Numbered from the stretch's first letter, positions 42,082 to 50,963 are shown. The stretch: 64,000 nt of DNA from Desulforamulus ruminis DSM 2154 (GCF_000215085.1 NC_015589.1:868001-932000), one strand, 5' to 3'. Notes: a model not told the origin generated them from the letters alone. Translations and numbers: made by a program.

Positions 42082-42680
42082 GCGGTAAAGGTTACGAAAT
42101 CAGGCATTCCTTACCCGGCAGATTAAGATTGGAGTTCCAAGGGACTTTCAGATTGAACAGCATCGGTGAAAAGCTGGGAAAATTGCCGGGGGTTGCTCTA
42201 GTGAGGATAAACCCTGTTATTAAAACGCTGCTGATCTGTTATGATCCTCAACAAATCGATCAAAACACCATTTTGAGGAATATTCCTGCACAGCCACCGG
42301 TACTGAACCATGGTTTCGGATCGGGCATGGATGTTAATAAAAAAGATCTCTTCTGGTCCCTGCTGGCCGGGGCTTCACTGCTGGTGGCTCATGCCTCCAG
42401 AAGAGCGGTAACCCAGGCGGGGACTGCTGGAAATGGGGTTCATTATTTGGAATATCTGGCGGCTGGTATTACCGGATATGCTGTTTTAACCCACCGGGAT
42501 GTGGTCAGCTGCGGCAATCGATCCCTGCACCTGGATACCTTAGCCGGGTTGTTCAGTATTCTTTCTTTAGAAAGTGACCGGGCGTTGATGGGCATGTTTG
42601 TTACCTGGCTGCTCAACTTTATTGAGATTGTTTTTGGTTGGCCTCAATATAACACCAAGTGTGCAACATTAACAAACTAA
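42078..42680 (+). CDS. HMA-like/Pro-Gly-Arg membrane protein, fez-like operon gene 4
   Basis: This 200-residue protein overlaps the ATPase gene by ATGA. Residues 7-72 are an HMA-like domain with IRHSLPGRLRLEFQG at the start, LGKLPGVALVRINPVIKTLL, and no Cys-x-x-Cys. Residues 90-190 hold three or four hydrophobic segments (DLFWSLLAGASLLVAHASRR; LEYLAAGITGYAVLT; LMGMFVTWLLNFIEIVFGW). The combination of a PGR-HMA domain with a membrane bundle parallels ATPase-associated proteins of fez clusters. The function is inferred from context. Confidence 0.6.
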   Translation: MSGKGYEIRHSLPGRLRLEFQGTFRLNSIGEKLGKLPGVALVRINPVIKTLLICYDPQQIDQNTILRNIPAQPPVLNHGFGSGMDVNKKDLFWSLLAGASLLVAHASRRAVTQAGTAGNGVHYLEYLAAGITGYAVLTHRDVVSCGNRSLHLDTLAGLFSILSLESDRALMGMFVTWLLNFIEIVFGWPQYNTKCATLTN

Positions 42681-42698
42681 TTTAAGGGGGTGAAAAAT

Positions 42699-42914
42699 AT
42701 GTTTACGAGAACAGATTTCTGGATTGGCCTGGGGGTTGGTTTGGTAGCTGGGATACTAGGATATAAGACTTTTACTGAAAACAAGGAAAAGTTCAGCAAC
42801 CTCGTACCAGTACCAAAGGAAGAGGCTGGGGATATTCAACTGGAAGAGTTGATGAAACAGAAAGAACGCCTGGAGGATTTAATTGCTGAAAAACAAGTTG
42901 CTGCTGCCTCCTAA
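42699..42914 (+). CDS. Small single-span membrane protein, last gene of the fez-like operon
   Basis: This 71-residue protein has a membrane segment at residues 6-24 (FWIGLGVGLVAGILGYKTF) followed by an acidic, helical tail (EELMKQKERLEDLIAEKQ), like YtxH-type small proteins. The ATG at 42699 follows AAGGGGGTGA; a GTG at 42690 is in frame. It ends 25 bases before the operon terminator. I do not recognise a specific family. Confidence 0.6.
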   Translation: MFTRTDFWIGLGVGLVAGILGYKTFTENKEKFSNLVPVPKEEAGDIQLEELMKQKERLEDLIAEKQVAAAS

Positions 42915-42939
42915 AGGATGATAGCAGTGGATACTGTAG

Positions 42940-42979
42940 TCCCGGTTTCGTCTGTAATGGACCTGCCGGGAATTTTTTA
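42940..42979 (+). terminator. Terminator of the fez-like operon
   Basis: TCCCGG (42940-42945) pairs with CCGGGA (42966-42971) and is followed by ATTTTTTAT. Confidence 0.65.
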
Positions 42980-43085
42980 TTTACAAGATGAACGAAGCAG
43001 GATCGAATAGCATAAAGGGGAAAATATCGTGACCGGAAGAAATCATGAACCAGTAGGGATTGACCAACATCACCTCATCGATTAC

Positions 43086-43128
43086 AATAATATCAATAAT
43101 GATAATCATTATCATTATTGATATTATT
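43086..43128. promoter_or_regulatory. 43-bp perfect palindrome made of overlapping Fur boxes
   Basis: The left arm (43086-43105) and right arm (43109-43128) are exact reverse complements of 20 bases around a 3-base centre. It is built from TGATAAT/ATTATCA words, so several 7-1-7 Fur motifs overlap. It lies 87 bases before a coiled-coil protein gene. Confidence 0.85.
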
Positions 43129-43214
43129 AATAATTGGGTTTTAAAAGTGAAACAATACGGATTGTTCAGAGATGATGTTACTTATCGGTTATAAATGGTA
43201 AGGGGATGAAATCA

Positions 43215-43484
43215 ATGCCATTACAGACAGCAATAACCCAATCCTTTGCCAGCCAAAGGGATGGAAAGGGCGATTCTTTTAATCCCTTTGCTGAACAGGA
43301 GCGGCAGAAATTACAACGGGAGAATAAAAAATTAAGAGATCTCCTGAATATAGTCAAGGATGATCTTGCTTTTTTTGAAGCCAACATCAAACTTTTGGAA
43401 GAGGAGAGGGTAACTTTACTGCTTAGAATTGACGAGTTGCAGACCAGATTAAGGAATTTTGAGGCGGAATGGATATTGGTTTAG
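43215..43484 (+). CDS. Small coiled-coil protein, paralogue of the DUF2325 protein N-terminus
   Basis: This 89-residue protein is mostly one coiled coil: QERQKLQRENKKLRDLLNIV, then LAFFEANIKLLEEERVTLLL and RIDELQTRLRNFE. The last part is closely similar to the coiled coil of the DUF2325 protein at 57434 (KRLEDENLTLLARIDELQTS). It lacks the C-terminal DUF2325 domain. I chose ATG 43215 because AAGGGGATG lies 7 bases upstream; ATG 43206 overlaps that site. A giant Fur-type palindrome precedes it. It may form hetero-oligomers with its longer paralogue. Confidence 0.65.
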   Translation: MPLQTAITQSFASQRDGKGDSFNPFAEQERQKLQRENKKLRDLLNIVKDDLAFFEANIKLLEEERVTLLLRIDELQTRLRNFEAEWILV

Positions 43485-43508
43485 ACTCTTTTAAAAGTTA
43501 TTTAAGAC

Positions 43509-43537
43509 TTGACAGTGCTAAAGTTTTAAAATAAAAT
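43509..43537 (+). promoter_or_regulatory. Promoter of metE
   Basis: TTGACA (43509-43514) and TAAAAT (43532-43537) are separated by 17 bases, just before the cobalamin riboswitch. Confidence 0.75.
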
Positions 43538-43552
43538 CATACGATGATAATG

Positions 43553-43720
43553 CTTTAAGGTGCCCTTTTATAATCAAAAGGGATAATAGGGAATCGGGTT
43601 GAAATCCCGAGCAGCACCCACTACTGTAACTCAGACGAAATCCGGTATGGCCACTGCCGTGCATACGGTGGGAAGGTAAGGAGAGTAGGATGATGGGAAG
43701 CCAGGAGACCTGCCTTAAAA
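43553..43720 (+). promoter_or_regulatory. Cobalamin riboswitch controlling metE
   Basis: The outer stem pairs CTTTAAGG with CCTTAAAAG. Conserved blocks appear in order: AAGGTGCCC, GGGAATCGGGTTGAAATCCC, GAGCAGCACCC, ACTACTGTAACT and GAAGCCAGGAGACCTGCCTT, which includes the B12 box. MetE is the B12-independent methionine synthase, so repression by cobalamin is expected. Confidence 0.95.
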
Positions 43721-43810
43721 GCAAAAATCTCAATCTTTGGGAATGGGGATAGAGACGATTTGTGTATAATTGTGTCTATTTCCTCCATTAATACTGAGGA
43801 GGAAGGGAAA

Positions 43811-46105
43811 GTGCAACTTTTATCAACCGTGGGATACCCGAGAATAGGAGCTCAGAGGGAATTAAAAAAGTGGGTTGAGAGTTATTTTAATGGAAAACTC
43901 TCCAAGGAAGAACTTTTGCAAAAGGCTGCAGAAATTCGCAAGCAGCACTGGTCATTGCAGGCGGAAAAAGGTGTTTATTTTATTCCGTCCAATGATTTTT
44001 CTTTTTATGACACCTTTTTGGATACCGCCTTTTTATTAAATGTTATTCCTGACAGCTATCGAAGATTAGGGCTTGATGATTTGGGAACCTATTTTGCCAT
44101 GGCCAAGGGGTATCAAGATGCCCAAAACGATGCCAAGGCCCTGCCCATGAAAAAATGGTTCAATACCAATTATCATTACATGGTTCCCATGATCAGTGAC
44201 AGTACCAAGTTCATGCTCAATAGTAGGAAGCCCTTTGCGGAATATGTTGAGGCACTGGGCCTGGGCATAAAAACCAAGCCGGTTCTGATTGGACCCTTTA
44301 CCTTTTTAAAATTGTCTAAAATAAACCACGGTACAAAAACCTACCGGGATTATATCGAAGATATTTTGCCTGTATATGAACAAATTCTGAATGAATTCAA
44401 CGAATTAAAAGCGGACTATCTCCAAGTGGATGAACCCATTCTGGTAACAGATTTAACAGCAGAGGATATTGAGATTTTCCAGTTCATGTACAAAAAGCTG
44501 TTAAGCAAGAAAAAGAATGTAAAAATCCTGCTGCAGACTTATTTTGGGGATGTCCGGGATGTATACGAAAAATTGATTTCCCTTGATTTTGATGCTTTAG
44601 GACTTGATTTTGTTGAAGGACCCAGGAATTTAGAGCTCATTAAGCAATATGGGTTTCCCAAGGACAAAGTGCTTTTTGTCGGCGTTGTGAACGGTAAAAA
44701 CATATGGAAAAATCATTACAGCGATACCCTAAAAAAATTAGACTTCATAGCAGGCTCCATTGAAAAAAACCGGATTGTTTTAAATACTTCATGTTCCTTG
44801 CTTCATGTTCCTTATACGGTTAAAAATGAAACTCAATTAGCTGAAAAATATAAAATTCATTTTGCCTTTGCCGAGGAGAAATTGGACGAACTTATGGAAT
44901 TAGCAGAACTGTTCCATGAGCAAGCCTTTGAACAAAATGAAAGATATATAAGAAATCAACGGATCATTAAAGAAAAATTGGAGAACAAAGAATATTGGTA
45001 TGAGGACGTAAGGAAGGAAATCAGCAGTCTTACAGAAAGTGATTTTCAAAGAATGCCTTCTTTTGCAGAAAGAATAAAGCTGCAGAAAAATGCCTTGAAT
45101 TTACCCCTGCTTCCTACCACCACCATTGGTTCTTTCCCCCAAACCTCCGAGATAAGGGAATTAAGGAAGCAATATAAGAACCAAGGGATTTCTCATGAAC
45201 AGTACCAGGAAACCATAAAGCAAAAAATTACGGAGTTAATTCAACTGCAGGAGAAAATCGGGCTGGATGTTCTTGTACACGGTGAATTTGAAAGAAACGA
45301 TATGGTTGAATATTTTGGGGAAAATCTTGCGGGCTTTTTATTTACCCGAAATGCCTGGGTGCAATCTTACGGCACCCGGTGTGTAAAGCCCCCCATCATT
45401 TTTGGAGATGTCAGAAGGAATAAGGCCATCACGGTAGACTATATTGACTATGCCCAAAGTCTTACCAGCAAGCCGATCAAAGGAATGCTTACAGGACCTG
45501 TAACCATATTGAACTGGTCCTTCCCCAGGGAGGATCTTTGCCTGGAAAATATTGCCTACCAAATTGCTCTGGCGATTAAAGCGGAGGTCATGGACCTTGA
45601 AGCCAAGGGCATAAAAATTATACAGATTGATGAAGCGGCGTTAAGAGAAAAGCTGCCCCTTAGGAAAAAGGACTGGTACGATGAATATCTGTGCTGGGCC
45701 ATCAAGGCTTTCAGACTGGTTCATGCAAGTGTTAAACCCCATACGCAAATTCATACCCATATGTGCTATAGTGAATTTGAAGATATCATAAAAGAAATCG
45801 ATGATATGGATGCAGATGTCATTACTTTTGAAGCAGCAAGGTCCGATTTGTCCATTATTGATGTGTTGAACGCAAACCATTTCAGAACCGAGGTTGGTCC
45901 CGGGGTTTATGATATTCATTCTCCGAGGGTGCCGGGCAAGGAAGAGATCGAAGAGATATTAATGAAAATGATTCATAAGCTGGACCTAAAGAAACTATGG
46001 GTTAACCCGGATTGTGGACTTAAAACAAGGGGTATGGAGGAAACGGTGCCCAGTCTGCAGCATATGGTTGCTGCGGCCAAAGATTTAAGAAAAAAACTCC
46101 TATAA
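43811..46105 (+). CDS. metE: Cobalamin-independent methionine synthase
   Basis: This 764-residue protein, usual for MetE, starts with GTG after GAGGAGGAAGGGAAA: STVGYPRIGAQRELKKWVE is the N-terminal signature. The C-terminal half has TTTIGSFPQTSEIRELR, GEFERNDMVEYFGE, IQIDEAALREKLP and the zinc ligands in IHTHMCYSEF and NPDCGLKTRG. It transfers a methyl group from methyltetrahydropteroyl-glutamate to homocysteine. The upstream frame to 43760 lies inside the leader and is rejected as start. The riboswitch links it to B12 shortage. Confidence 0.96.
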   Translation: MQLLSTVGYPRIGAQRELKKWVESYFNGKLSKEELLQKAAEIRKQHWSLQAEKGVYFIPSNDFSFYDTFLDTAFLLNVIPDSYRRLGLDDLGTYFAMAKGYQDAQNDAKALPMKKWFNTNYHYMVPMISDSTKFMLNSRKPFAEYVEALGLGIKTKPVLIGPFTFLKLSKINHGTKTYRDYIEDILPVYEQILNEFNELKADYLQVDEPILVTDLTAEDIEIFQFMYKKLLSKKKNVKILLQTYFGDVRDVYEKLISLDFDALGLDFVEGPRNLELIKQYGFPKDKVLFVGVVNGKNIWKNHYSDTLKKLDFIAGSIEKNRIVLNTSCSLLHVPYTVKNETQLAEKYKIHFAFAEEKLDELMELAELFHEQAFEQNERYIRNQRIIKEKLENKEYWYEDVRKEISSLTESDFQRMPSFAERIKLQKNALNLPLLPTTTIGSFPQTSEIRELRKQYKNQGISHEQYQETIKQKITELIQLQEKIGLDVLVHGEFERNDMVEYFGENLAGFLFTRNAWVQSYGTRCVKPPIIFGDVRRNKAITVDYIDYAQSLTSKPIKGMLTGPVTILNWSFPREDLCLENIAYQIALAIKAEVMDLEAKGIKIIQIDEAALREKLPLRKKDWYDEYLCWAIKAFRLVHASVKPHTQIHTHMCYSEFEDIIKEIDDMDADVITFEAARSDLSIIDVLNANHFRTEVGPGVYDIHSPRVPGKEEIEEILMKMIHKLDLKKLWVNPDCGLKTRGMEETVPSLQHMVAAAKDLRKKLL

Positions 46106-46111
46106 TCATGA

Positions 46112-46152
46112 TGCGGGGTTCAAGAGCTTAACCGGCTTGAACCTCGCTTTTT
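46112..46152 (+). terminator. Terminator of metE
   Basis: GCGGGGTTCAAG (46112-46123) pairs with CTTGAACCTCGC (46134-46145), with T6 following. Confidence 0.95.
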
Positions 46153-46255
46153 TAATGAACCAAGGCGAAAGCAGGAATGTTTGTGGAAAGAAATGATTTA
46201 TATTATATTTAATAACAAAAGGAAAATATTGAACAGTGAGAGGATTGTCGGATTG

Positions 46256-46990
46256 ATGAAAAAAACCGTCCTTATTACCGGAAGTTCCAGGGGGATTGGC
46301 CGTGCAACCGCAGAAGTGTTTGCCAAGAATCATTATAATATTATTATCAATTATTTACATTCTGAAAAGGACGCCTTCTCTCTGGCCTCTTCCCTTGAGG
46401 AGCAGGGACACCGGGTGATGGTTTATAGAGCGGACATCGCTAAGCGTGATCAAGTGGAGGCAATGGTTGAAAAAAGCCTGTCAACCTTTCAAACCATTGA
46501 TGTTTTAATTAATAATGCCGGTATTGCGCAGCAAAAACTCTTTATGGATATTACGGAGGATGACTGGAATCGCATGCTGAACATTCACGTTAAAGGAATG
46601 TTTTACTGCTGCCAGTGTGTTTTACCGGGGATGATTCGCAGAAAGGAAGGAAAGATCATTAACGTATCTTCCATATGGGGAATGACCGGGGCCTCCTGTG
46701 AAGTCCACTATTCCACCGCCAAGGCAGCGGTCATTGGTTTTACCAAGGCTTTAGCCAAGGAGCTAGGCCCGTCCAACATTCAGGTGAACTGTGTGGCGCC
46801 TGGAATTATTGAGACAGATATGAATGATTTGCTAAATGAAAAGGAAAGAAGTAGCTTGTTGGAGGAGACTCCTTTATTAAGGTTTGGAACGCCAACGGAT
46901 GTGGCCAATGCTGTTTTTTTTCTGGCCTCTACAAAGGCTGATTTTTTAACGGGGCAGGTTTTAAGCCCCAATGGCGGATTTGTTATTTAG
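46256..46990 (+). CDS. Short-chain dehydrogenase/reductase, FabG-like
   Basis: This 244-residue Rossmann enzyme has the cofactor motif TGSSRGIGRA near residues 8-17, NNAGIA near 83-88, catalytic Ser in NVSSIWGMTG near 136, and Tyr/Lys in HYSTAKAAVIGF near 151-155, followed by VAPGIIETDM. These match classical SDRs closest to 3-oxoacyl-ACP reductases. Whether it serves fatty acid synthesis or another alcohol/ketone cannot be told, since no fab genes adjoin. ATG 46256 is chosen because the Rossmann fold begins there. Confidence 0.85.
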   Translation: MKKTVLITGSSRGIGRATAEVFAKNHYNIIINYLHSEKDAFSLASSLEEQGHRVMVYRADIAKRDQVEAMVEKSLSTFQTIDVLINNAGIAQQKLFMDITEDDWNRMLNIHVKGMFYCCQCVLPGMIRRKEGKIINVSSIWGMTGASCEVHYSTAKAAVIGFTKALAKELGPSNIQVNCVAPGIIETDMNDLLNEKERSSLLEETPLLRFGTPTDVANAVFFLASTKADFLTGQVLSPNGGFVI

Positions 46991-47134
46991 AAAATCCATT
47001 CTATTGCTAGTAAGACCTTCTTAACCGTGACAAAATAGGTAAAGCATTGCTGTGTTTGAGAGAAAGATTCACAGGTAAGTTCAAAATAAAAGGTTGACCG
47101 GCACACCTTGTCCATGTAAAGTATAACCAGTAAT

Positions 47135-47149
47135 TGATAATGATTATTA
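47135..47149 (+). promoter_or_regulatory. Fur box before the decayed feoAB genes
   Basis: TGATAAT-G-ATTATTA matches the 7-1-7 Fur pattern with one mismatch. It lies 31 bases before the remnant feoA start site. Confidence 0.65.
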
Positions 47150-47179
47150 TTATTGGTTATGCGGAGGGGGGGATACGCC

Positions 47180-47363
47180 ATAGCCAAGACCTTAAGTCAG
47201 ATGTGTCATGGTGAAAAAGAAACGGCATTAGAAATTAATGAAAAAGGACAAGTTTATCGCAGGATCATTGATATGGGCCGTGGTGCCGGGGGTGACCTTG
47301 GAAGTAAAAAAGTATGCACCTCTGGGAGATCCCATGGAAGTTAAATTAAAGAGCTTTCATTTA
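47180..47363 (+). pseudogene. feoA remnant (start codon lost, frameshifted)
   Basis: After GGAGGGGGG the expected start is ATA instead of ATG. The frame then reads AKTLSQMCHGEKETALEINE and KGQVYRRIIDMG, where a one-base insertion near 47278 shifts the frame. In the next frame VVPGVTLEVKKYAPLGDPME and VKLKSFHL continue the FeoA pattern. The gene then breaks off into feoB sequence. The Fur box upstream shows it was once part of an iron-uptake operon. Confidence 0.75.
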
Positions 47364-47535
47364 AGACCACTATTTTTAATAATCTTACCGGGGCTCGCCA
47401 GCATGTTGGGAACTATCCTGGAGTAACCGTTGAAAAAAAGAAGGCTTTCTAAGATTTCAAAACCGTGACCCGGTAATCATTGACATGCCGGGTATTTATG
47501 GTTTTACGGCTTATATCTCTCTTTCTCTACATTGA
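47363..47535 (+). pseudogene. feoB remnant (G-domain fragments)
   Basis: Directly joined to the feoA remnant is [20 protein letters not shown] then VTVEKK, the FeoB G1-to-switch region without its first Gly-Asn-Pro residues. It is frameshifted into RDPVIIDMPGIYGFTAY, the G3 region. The remaining 550 or so residues of FeoB are missing. At least one internal deletion fused feoA to feoB and a frameshift lies near 47450. Confidence 0.75.
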
Positions 47536-47593
47536 CGCGATCTATCCGCGCTCGGTTTAATTCTTAAAAAGAAGATTAACAAATGATAAAAAA

Positions 47594-47621
47594 TTGATAA
47601 CGTTTATTGCCAAATTATACT
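47594..47621 (+). promoter_or_regulatory. Promoter of the Cache-domain MCP
   Basis: TTGATA (47594-47599) and TATACT (47616-47621) are spaced by 16 bases, 85 bases before the start codon. Confidence 0.55.
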
Positions 47622-47705
47622 ATGAAGACTATGATTATAGAATAGTGCGGATGCGAAGGATTAACAAGCGTTCATTTATTTGGATTGAAAAGGAGAGCGG
47701 ACATA

Positions 47706-49292
47706 TTGAGATTACAAAATAAGTTAATGTTAATCGGAGTAATCCCCATCAGCTTTTTGGTCATCATTACCTTTTTCTACGTAATTCCAAATTTTAAAGA
47801 CCAGATGTATTCCAGGGCAGATATCCAGAGTAGAAATGCAGTGGATAATGCCTATTCGATTGCCAAGTATTACTATGCCTTGGAAGAAAAAGGAGAGCTG
47901 TCTGCGGAAGAGGCACAAAACAGGGCGAAGGATGAAATTAAAGAGATGCGTTATGGTGAAGACGGGTATTTTTGGATTGACAATACCGATTACATCAACG
48001 TAATGCACCCGATGAAACCGGAACTGCTGGGAAAAAGCAGACTGAACGAACAGGATGCCAAAGGAAAGTATCTGTGCAAGGAATACATAGAAGGAGCCCA
48101 AAAGAATAAGGAGGAAGGGTATTATTCCGACTTTTGGTTCCCCAAGCCGGGAGCTACCGAGGCCTCTCCCAAGCGGGGCTATTCCAAACTTTTTGAACCC
48201 TGGAATTGGGTTATTTGTACCGGGGCTTATATTGATGACATTGATAAATTTGTTCAGCAAGAAAGCTATAAGATGGTTTTGGTCATCGGAATTATTGTTT
48301 TGGTGACTATGACCTTTGTCTATCGTTTCAGCAAAGCCAGTATTGTTTTGCCGTTAAATCATTCCATTGCCAAGATTAATGAAATGGCGGAAAATGGCGG
48401 AGATTTGACCCAAAAGATTGAGGTAACCAAAAAGGATGAATTTGGCCAATTAGCCACGGCCGTAAATAAAATGGTGGATAATATAAGACTTATTATGCTT
48501 CAACTGATTGATAATGCCAAAAAAGTAACTTCTGCTACCCAGCAGTTAGTTTCTAACTCGCAACAGACCGCTGCCAGCGCCAATGAAACAGCGGCTACCA
48601 TGAGTGAAATTTCCGGTACGGTTGATAACGTAGCCATGAATATTCAGGATATCAGCAAAACCGCTGAGTATAATTCGAAACTAGCAGATGCGGGAAGTGA
48701 AGGAATTTCTAACGTAGTTGGCCAAATGCAGAAAATTACCGACACCGCCAACGAAGTCGGCATCAGCTTTGAGGGGGTAAACAAGAAGTCCCAGGAGATT
48801 AATAAAATTATCGAGCTAATTACCTCTGTGGCGGATCAGACCAATTTACTGGCACTGAATGCAGCCATTGAGGCAGCCAGAGCCGGTGAACACGGACGGG
48901 GTTTTGCCGTGGTTGCTGAAGAAGTTCGCAAGCTGGCTGAACAGTCTGCCAGTGCAACCACGGAGATCAGAGAGTTAATTCATGACATTCAGTTGGAAAC
49001 ACAAAAGGCTGCCGTTAGTTTAGACGCTGCCAATAAAGAAATTGAAATGGGCACCCTTCTTTTTAGAGAAGGCGGAAAAAGTTTTGATACCATTGCCCAG
49101 GGAACAAAAGAGTTAACCACTCAACTTTATGAAATCGTATCGGCGACGGAGCAAATGTCTTCCGGGGTACAAAGTGTCGCCGCCTCCACCGAAGAGCAAA
49201 CCGCTGCTACCGAAGAAATTTTAGCTTCTTCCGAGGCCTTAGAGAGAGTTGCAGAGGAATTAGATCGATTGGCCGGTGGTTTTAAAATTTAA
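47706..49292 (+). CDS. Methyl-accepting chemotaxis protein with sCache_2-type sensor
   Basis: This 528-residue receptor has a first membrane segment at about 8-27 and an extracytoplasmic single Cache domain. The latter includes [20 protein letters not shown] near 85-104 and [20 protein letters not shown] near 160-179. A second segment lies near 195-215, then HAMP and the MCP domain with [20 protein letters not shown] near 385. Cache domains of this type bind small organic acids or similar metabolites. TTG 47706 follows AAAAGGAGAGC; a TTG at 47685 is upstream of that site. Confidence 0.9.
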   Translation: MRLQNKLMLIGVIPISFLVIITFFYVIPNFKDQMYSRADIQSRNAVDNAYSIAKYYYALEEKGELSAEEAQNRAKDEIKEMRYGEDGYFWIDNTDYINVMHPMKPELLGKSRLNEQDAKGKYLCKEYIEGAQKNKEEGYYSDFWFPKPGATEASPKRGYSKLFEPWNWVICTGAYIDDIDKFVQQESYKMVLVIGIIVLVTMTFVYRFSKASIVLPLNHSIAKINEMAENGGDLTQKIEVTKKDEFGQLATAVNKMVDNIRLIMLQLIDNAKKVTSATQQLVSNSQQTAASANETAATMSEISGTVDNVAMNIQDISKTAEYNSKLADAGSEGISNVVGQMQKITDTANEVGISFEGVNKKSQEINKIIELITSVADQTNLLALNAAIEAARAGEHGRGFAVVAEEVRKLAEQSASATTEIRELIHDIQLETQKAAVSLDAANKEIEMGTLLFREGGKSFDTIAQGTKELTTQLYEIVSATEQMSSGVQSVAASTEEQTAATEEILASSEALERVAEELDRLAGGFKI

Positions 49293-49322
49293 ATCATCAC
49301 AGTGAAAACAAAATAATAAAGG

Positions 49323-49376
49323 AAAACCTCTGGACAGCGCGGGTTCATAACCCTGGCTGCTTCAGAGGTTTTTTTA
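49323..49376 (+). terminator. Terminator of the Cache-domain MCP
   Basis: AAAACCTCTG (49323-49332) pairs with CAGAGGTTTTTTT (from 49363), with a long interior loop. Confidence 0.75.
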
Positions 49377-49390
49377 TCGCTTGGGAGGAT

Positions 49391-50101
49391 TTATCTTCCG
49401 GGAGGCTGCCTTCTGGCTAAAATGGTTGAAAGATAAGTTGGCTTTAGGTTTGCCGCATTGCGAATATCCTGGTGAATTGCTTCGTCCGGATGACCGCATT
49501 TGCTGATCATTACGGCATGTTCCGCCAAGCTGTGGTTGTTCAGCTGTTCAATGACTTCAGGGGTATTTTTATAGACTTTCATGACCACCACGTTATCCGA
49601 CGCCTCCAGTATCCGGGAAAATTTTTCCCTGCTGCATGTTGCGGGAACAATGGAGAGAACATCATTTCCTTCGGCCAGGGGGAAGTCAAGGCGGCTCCCG
49701 GCGGCGCAAAAGGAAGTGATGCCGGGAATGGTTTGAAGATTAACCCCGTGCTTGGATAAAAGACGGTGTACATAAATATAGGTGCTGTAGAGCATTGGGT
49801 CTCCCAGGGTTAAAAAGGCTGCTTGTTTGCCCTGCCTCAGAAGCTCCAAAATGGTGTTTTGGCATTTCACCCAGGCTTCGCTAAGGCGGGTTTCATCGTA
49901 AACCATGGGAAATACCAGCTCCAAAATCTCCGTCCTTTCCCCCAGGTGGGGAAGGGCGATGCTCAGAGCGGTGCTTTTTTCACTTTTATCCCTGCGAGGG
50001 GCGATTACCACATCCACCGATCTTAGAATGTTCACTGCTTTTAAAGTGATCAGTTCCGGGTCTCCGGGTCCAACACCGATACCATATAAAGTTCCTTTCA
50101 C
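49391..50101 (-). CDS. cbiL: Cobalt-precorrin-2 C20-methyltransferase
   Basis: This 236-residue tetrapyrrole methylase has the N-terminal SAM motif LYGIGVGPGDPELITLKAV (about 5-23), the GDP motif in FLTLGDPMLYSTYIY near 95-109 and IPGITSFCAAGSRL near 124. The GVGPGDPELIT form and the TLGDPM-Y-ST-Y motif are typical of CbiL/CobI. It methylates C20 of cobalt-factor II in the anaerobic cobalamin pathway. It follows cbiK by 18 bases in one riboswitch-controlled minus-strand transcript. Confidence 0.9.
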   Translation of the reverse strand: MKGTLYGIGVGPGDPELITLKAVNILRSVDVVIAPRRDKSEKSTALSIALPHLGERTEILELVFPMVYDETRLSEAWVKCQNTILELLRQGKQAAFLTLGDPMLYSTYIYVHRLLSKHGVNLQTIPGITSFCAAGSRLDFPLAEGNDVLSIVPATCSREKFSRILEASDNVVVMKVYKNTPEVIEQLNNHSLAEHAVMISKCGHPDEAIHQDIRNAANLKPTYLSTILARRQPPGR

Positions 50102-50119
50102 AGCGCCCTCCTAGTATTT

Positions 50120-50944
50120 TTAATCAATCTTATTATAAGCCTCCCGCAGGTGTTTTACATAGATATTTAAAATGTCTTCAATATCCAGAAGACCGGCCAG
50201 GTTGACGGAAACTTCGTAGTCCTGCTGCAGCTGGCTTTTCCAGGAGGCGGGTTGGCCGCCGGCCAGATCGCTGACGGCATGCTCCCCGGCGATGTTCATG
50301 AGGGGCATCACGGTTACCTGCTTTATACCGGCCCGGGATAAATCCTGTTTTACCTCCCTTGGGGAAGGATAACCTTCCACCGTTCCCAGAAAGACATTGG
50401 GATAACGATGACGGAGTAAATCATTGAGGCAGCCGTAAGTGCTAAAGGCATGGTGCCCGCTGCCGTGTCCCACCAAGACCAGGGCGTGTTCCGGATTTTC
50501 CGGTACAAAGGACCGAATCCCTTCGGCCACCTCCTGATAATCTTCAAAGTTATAAAGGAGGGGGGTTCCCAGGGTTAAGCGATGGAAACCGAATTTGCCA
50601 ATTTTGCTCTGGAAATGTTTACCTGAGGATCCGTGAAAGCGGGCCATATTGTCCACCACGTTGACTAAATCATAATACTCCTGCCCGGCCAGCACATGCA
50701 CCGATTGTACGGCTACCCGGGTAAAACCTTCATCCTGGAGTTTAGACAGGGCGGTAATGGGGCTGTCCACAGCATAGCCCTGCCGGGCTAGGTTATTACG
50801 GATGGATTTGGCGGTATAGGACCAGCGCACTTCCACTCCGGGGAACGCTTTACGGATTTTGTTTTCCAGATGTTTAAAGGAATTTGCCGCTTCCGCAACA
50901 TTGGTGCCGAAGGTTACCAGGAGGACGGCCTTGTTATCGCTCAT
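50120..50944 (-). CDS. cbiK: Sirohydrochlorin cobaltochelatase
   Basis: This 274-residue class II chelatase has VLLVTFGTNVAEAA at the N-terminus, AVQSVHVLAGQEYYDL with a metal-ligand His near 90, LVGHGSGHHAFSTYGCLNDL with metal-binding His residues near 160, and VMPLMNIAGEHAVSDLAG. It inserts Co(II) into sirohydrochlorin, the entry step of the anaerobic B12 route. I chose ATG 50944 (MSDNK); a GTG three codons upstream is in frame. It is the first gene after the minus-strand cobalamin riboswitch. Confidence 0.93.
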   Translation of the reverse strand: MSDNKAVLLVTFGTNVAEAANSFKHLENKIRKAFPGVEVRWSYTAKSIRNNLARQGYAVDSPITALSKLQDEGFTRVAVQSVHVLAGQEYYDLVNVVDNMARFHGSSGKHFQSKIGKFGFHRLTLGTPLLYNFEDYQEVAEGIRSFVPENPEHALVLVGHGSGHHAFSTYGCLNDLLRHRYPNVFLGTVEGYPSPREVKQDLSRAGIKQVTVMPLMNIAGEHAVSDLAGGQPASWKSQLQQDYEVSVNLAGLLDIEDILNIYVKHLREAYNKID

Positions 50945-50963
50945 TTCTTTCACCAGCCTTAAA

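Noticed and set aside
43760-43810. Extended start for MetE
   Set aside because: The extra codons lie between the riboswitch and an excellent ribosome binding site, and MetE proteins begin at the GTG at 43811.
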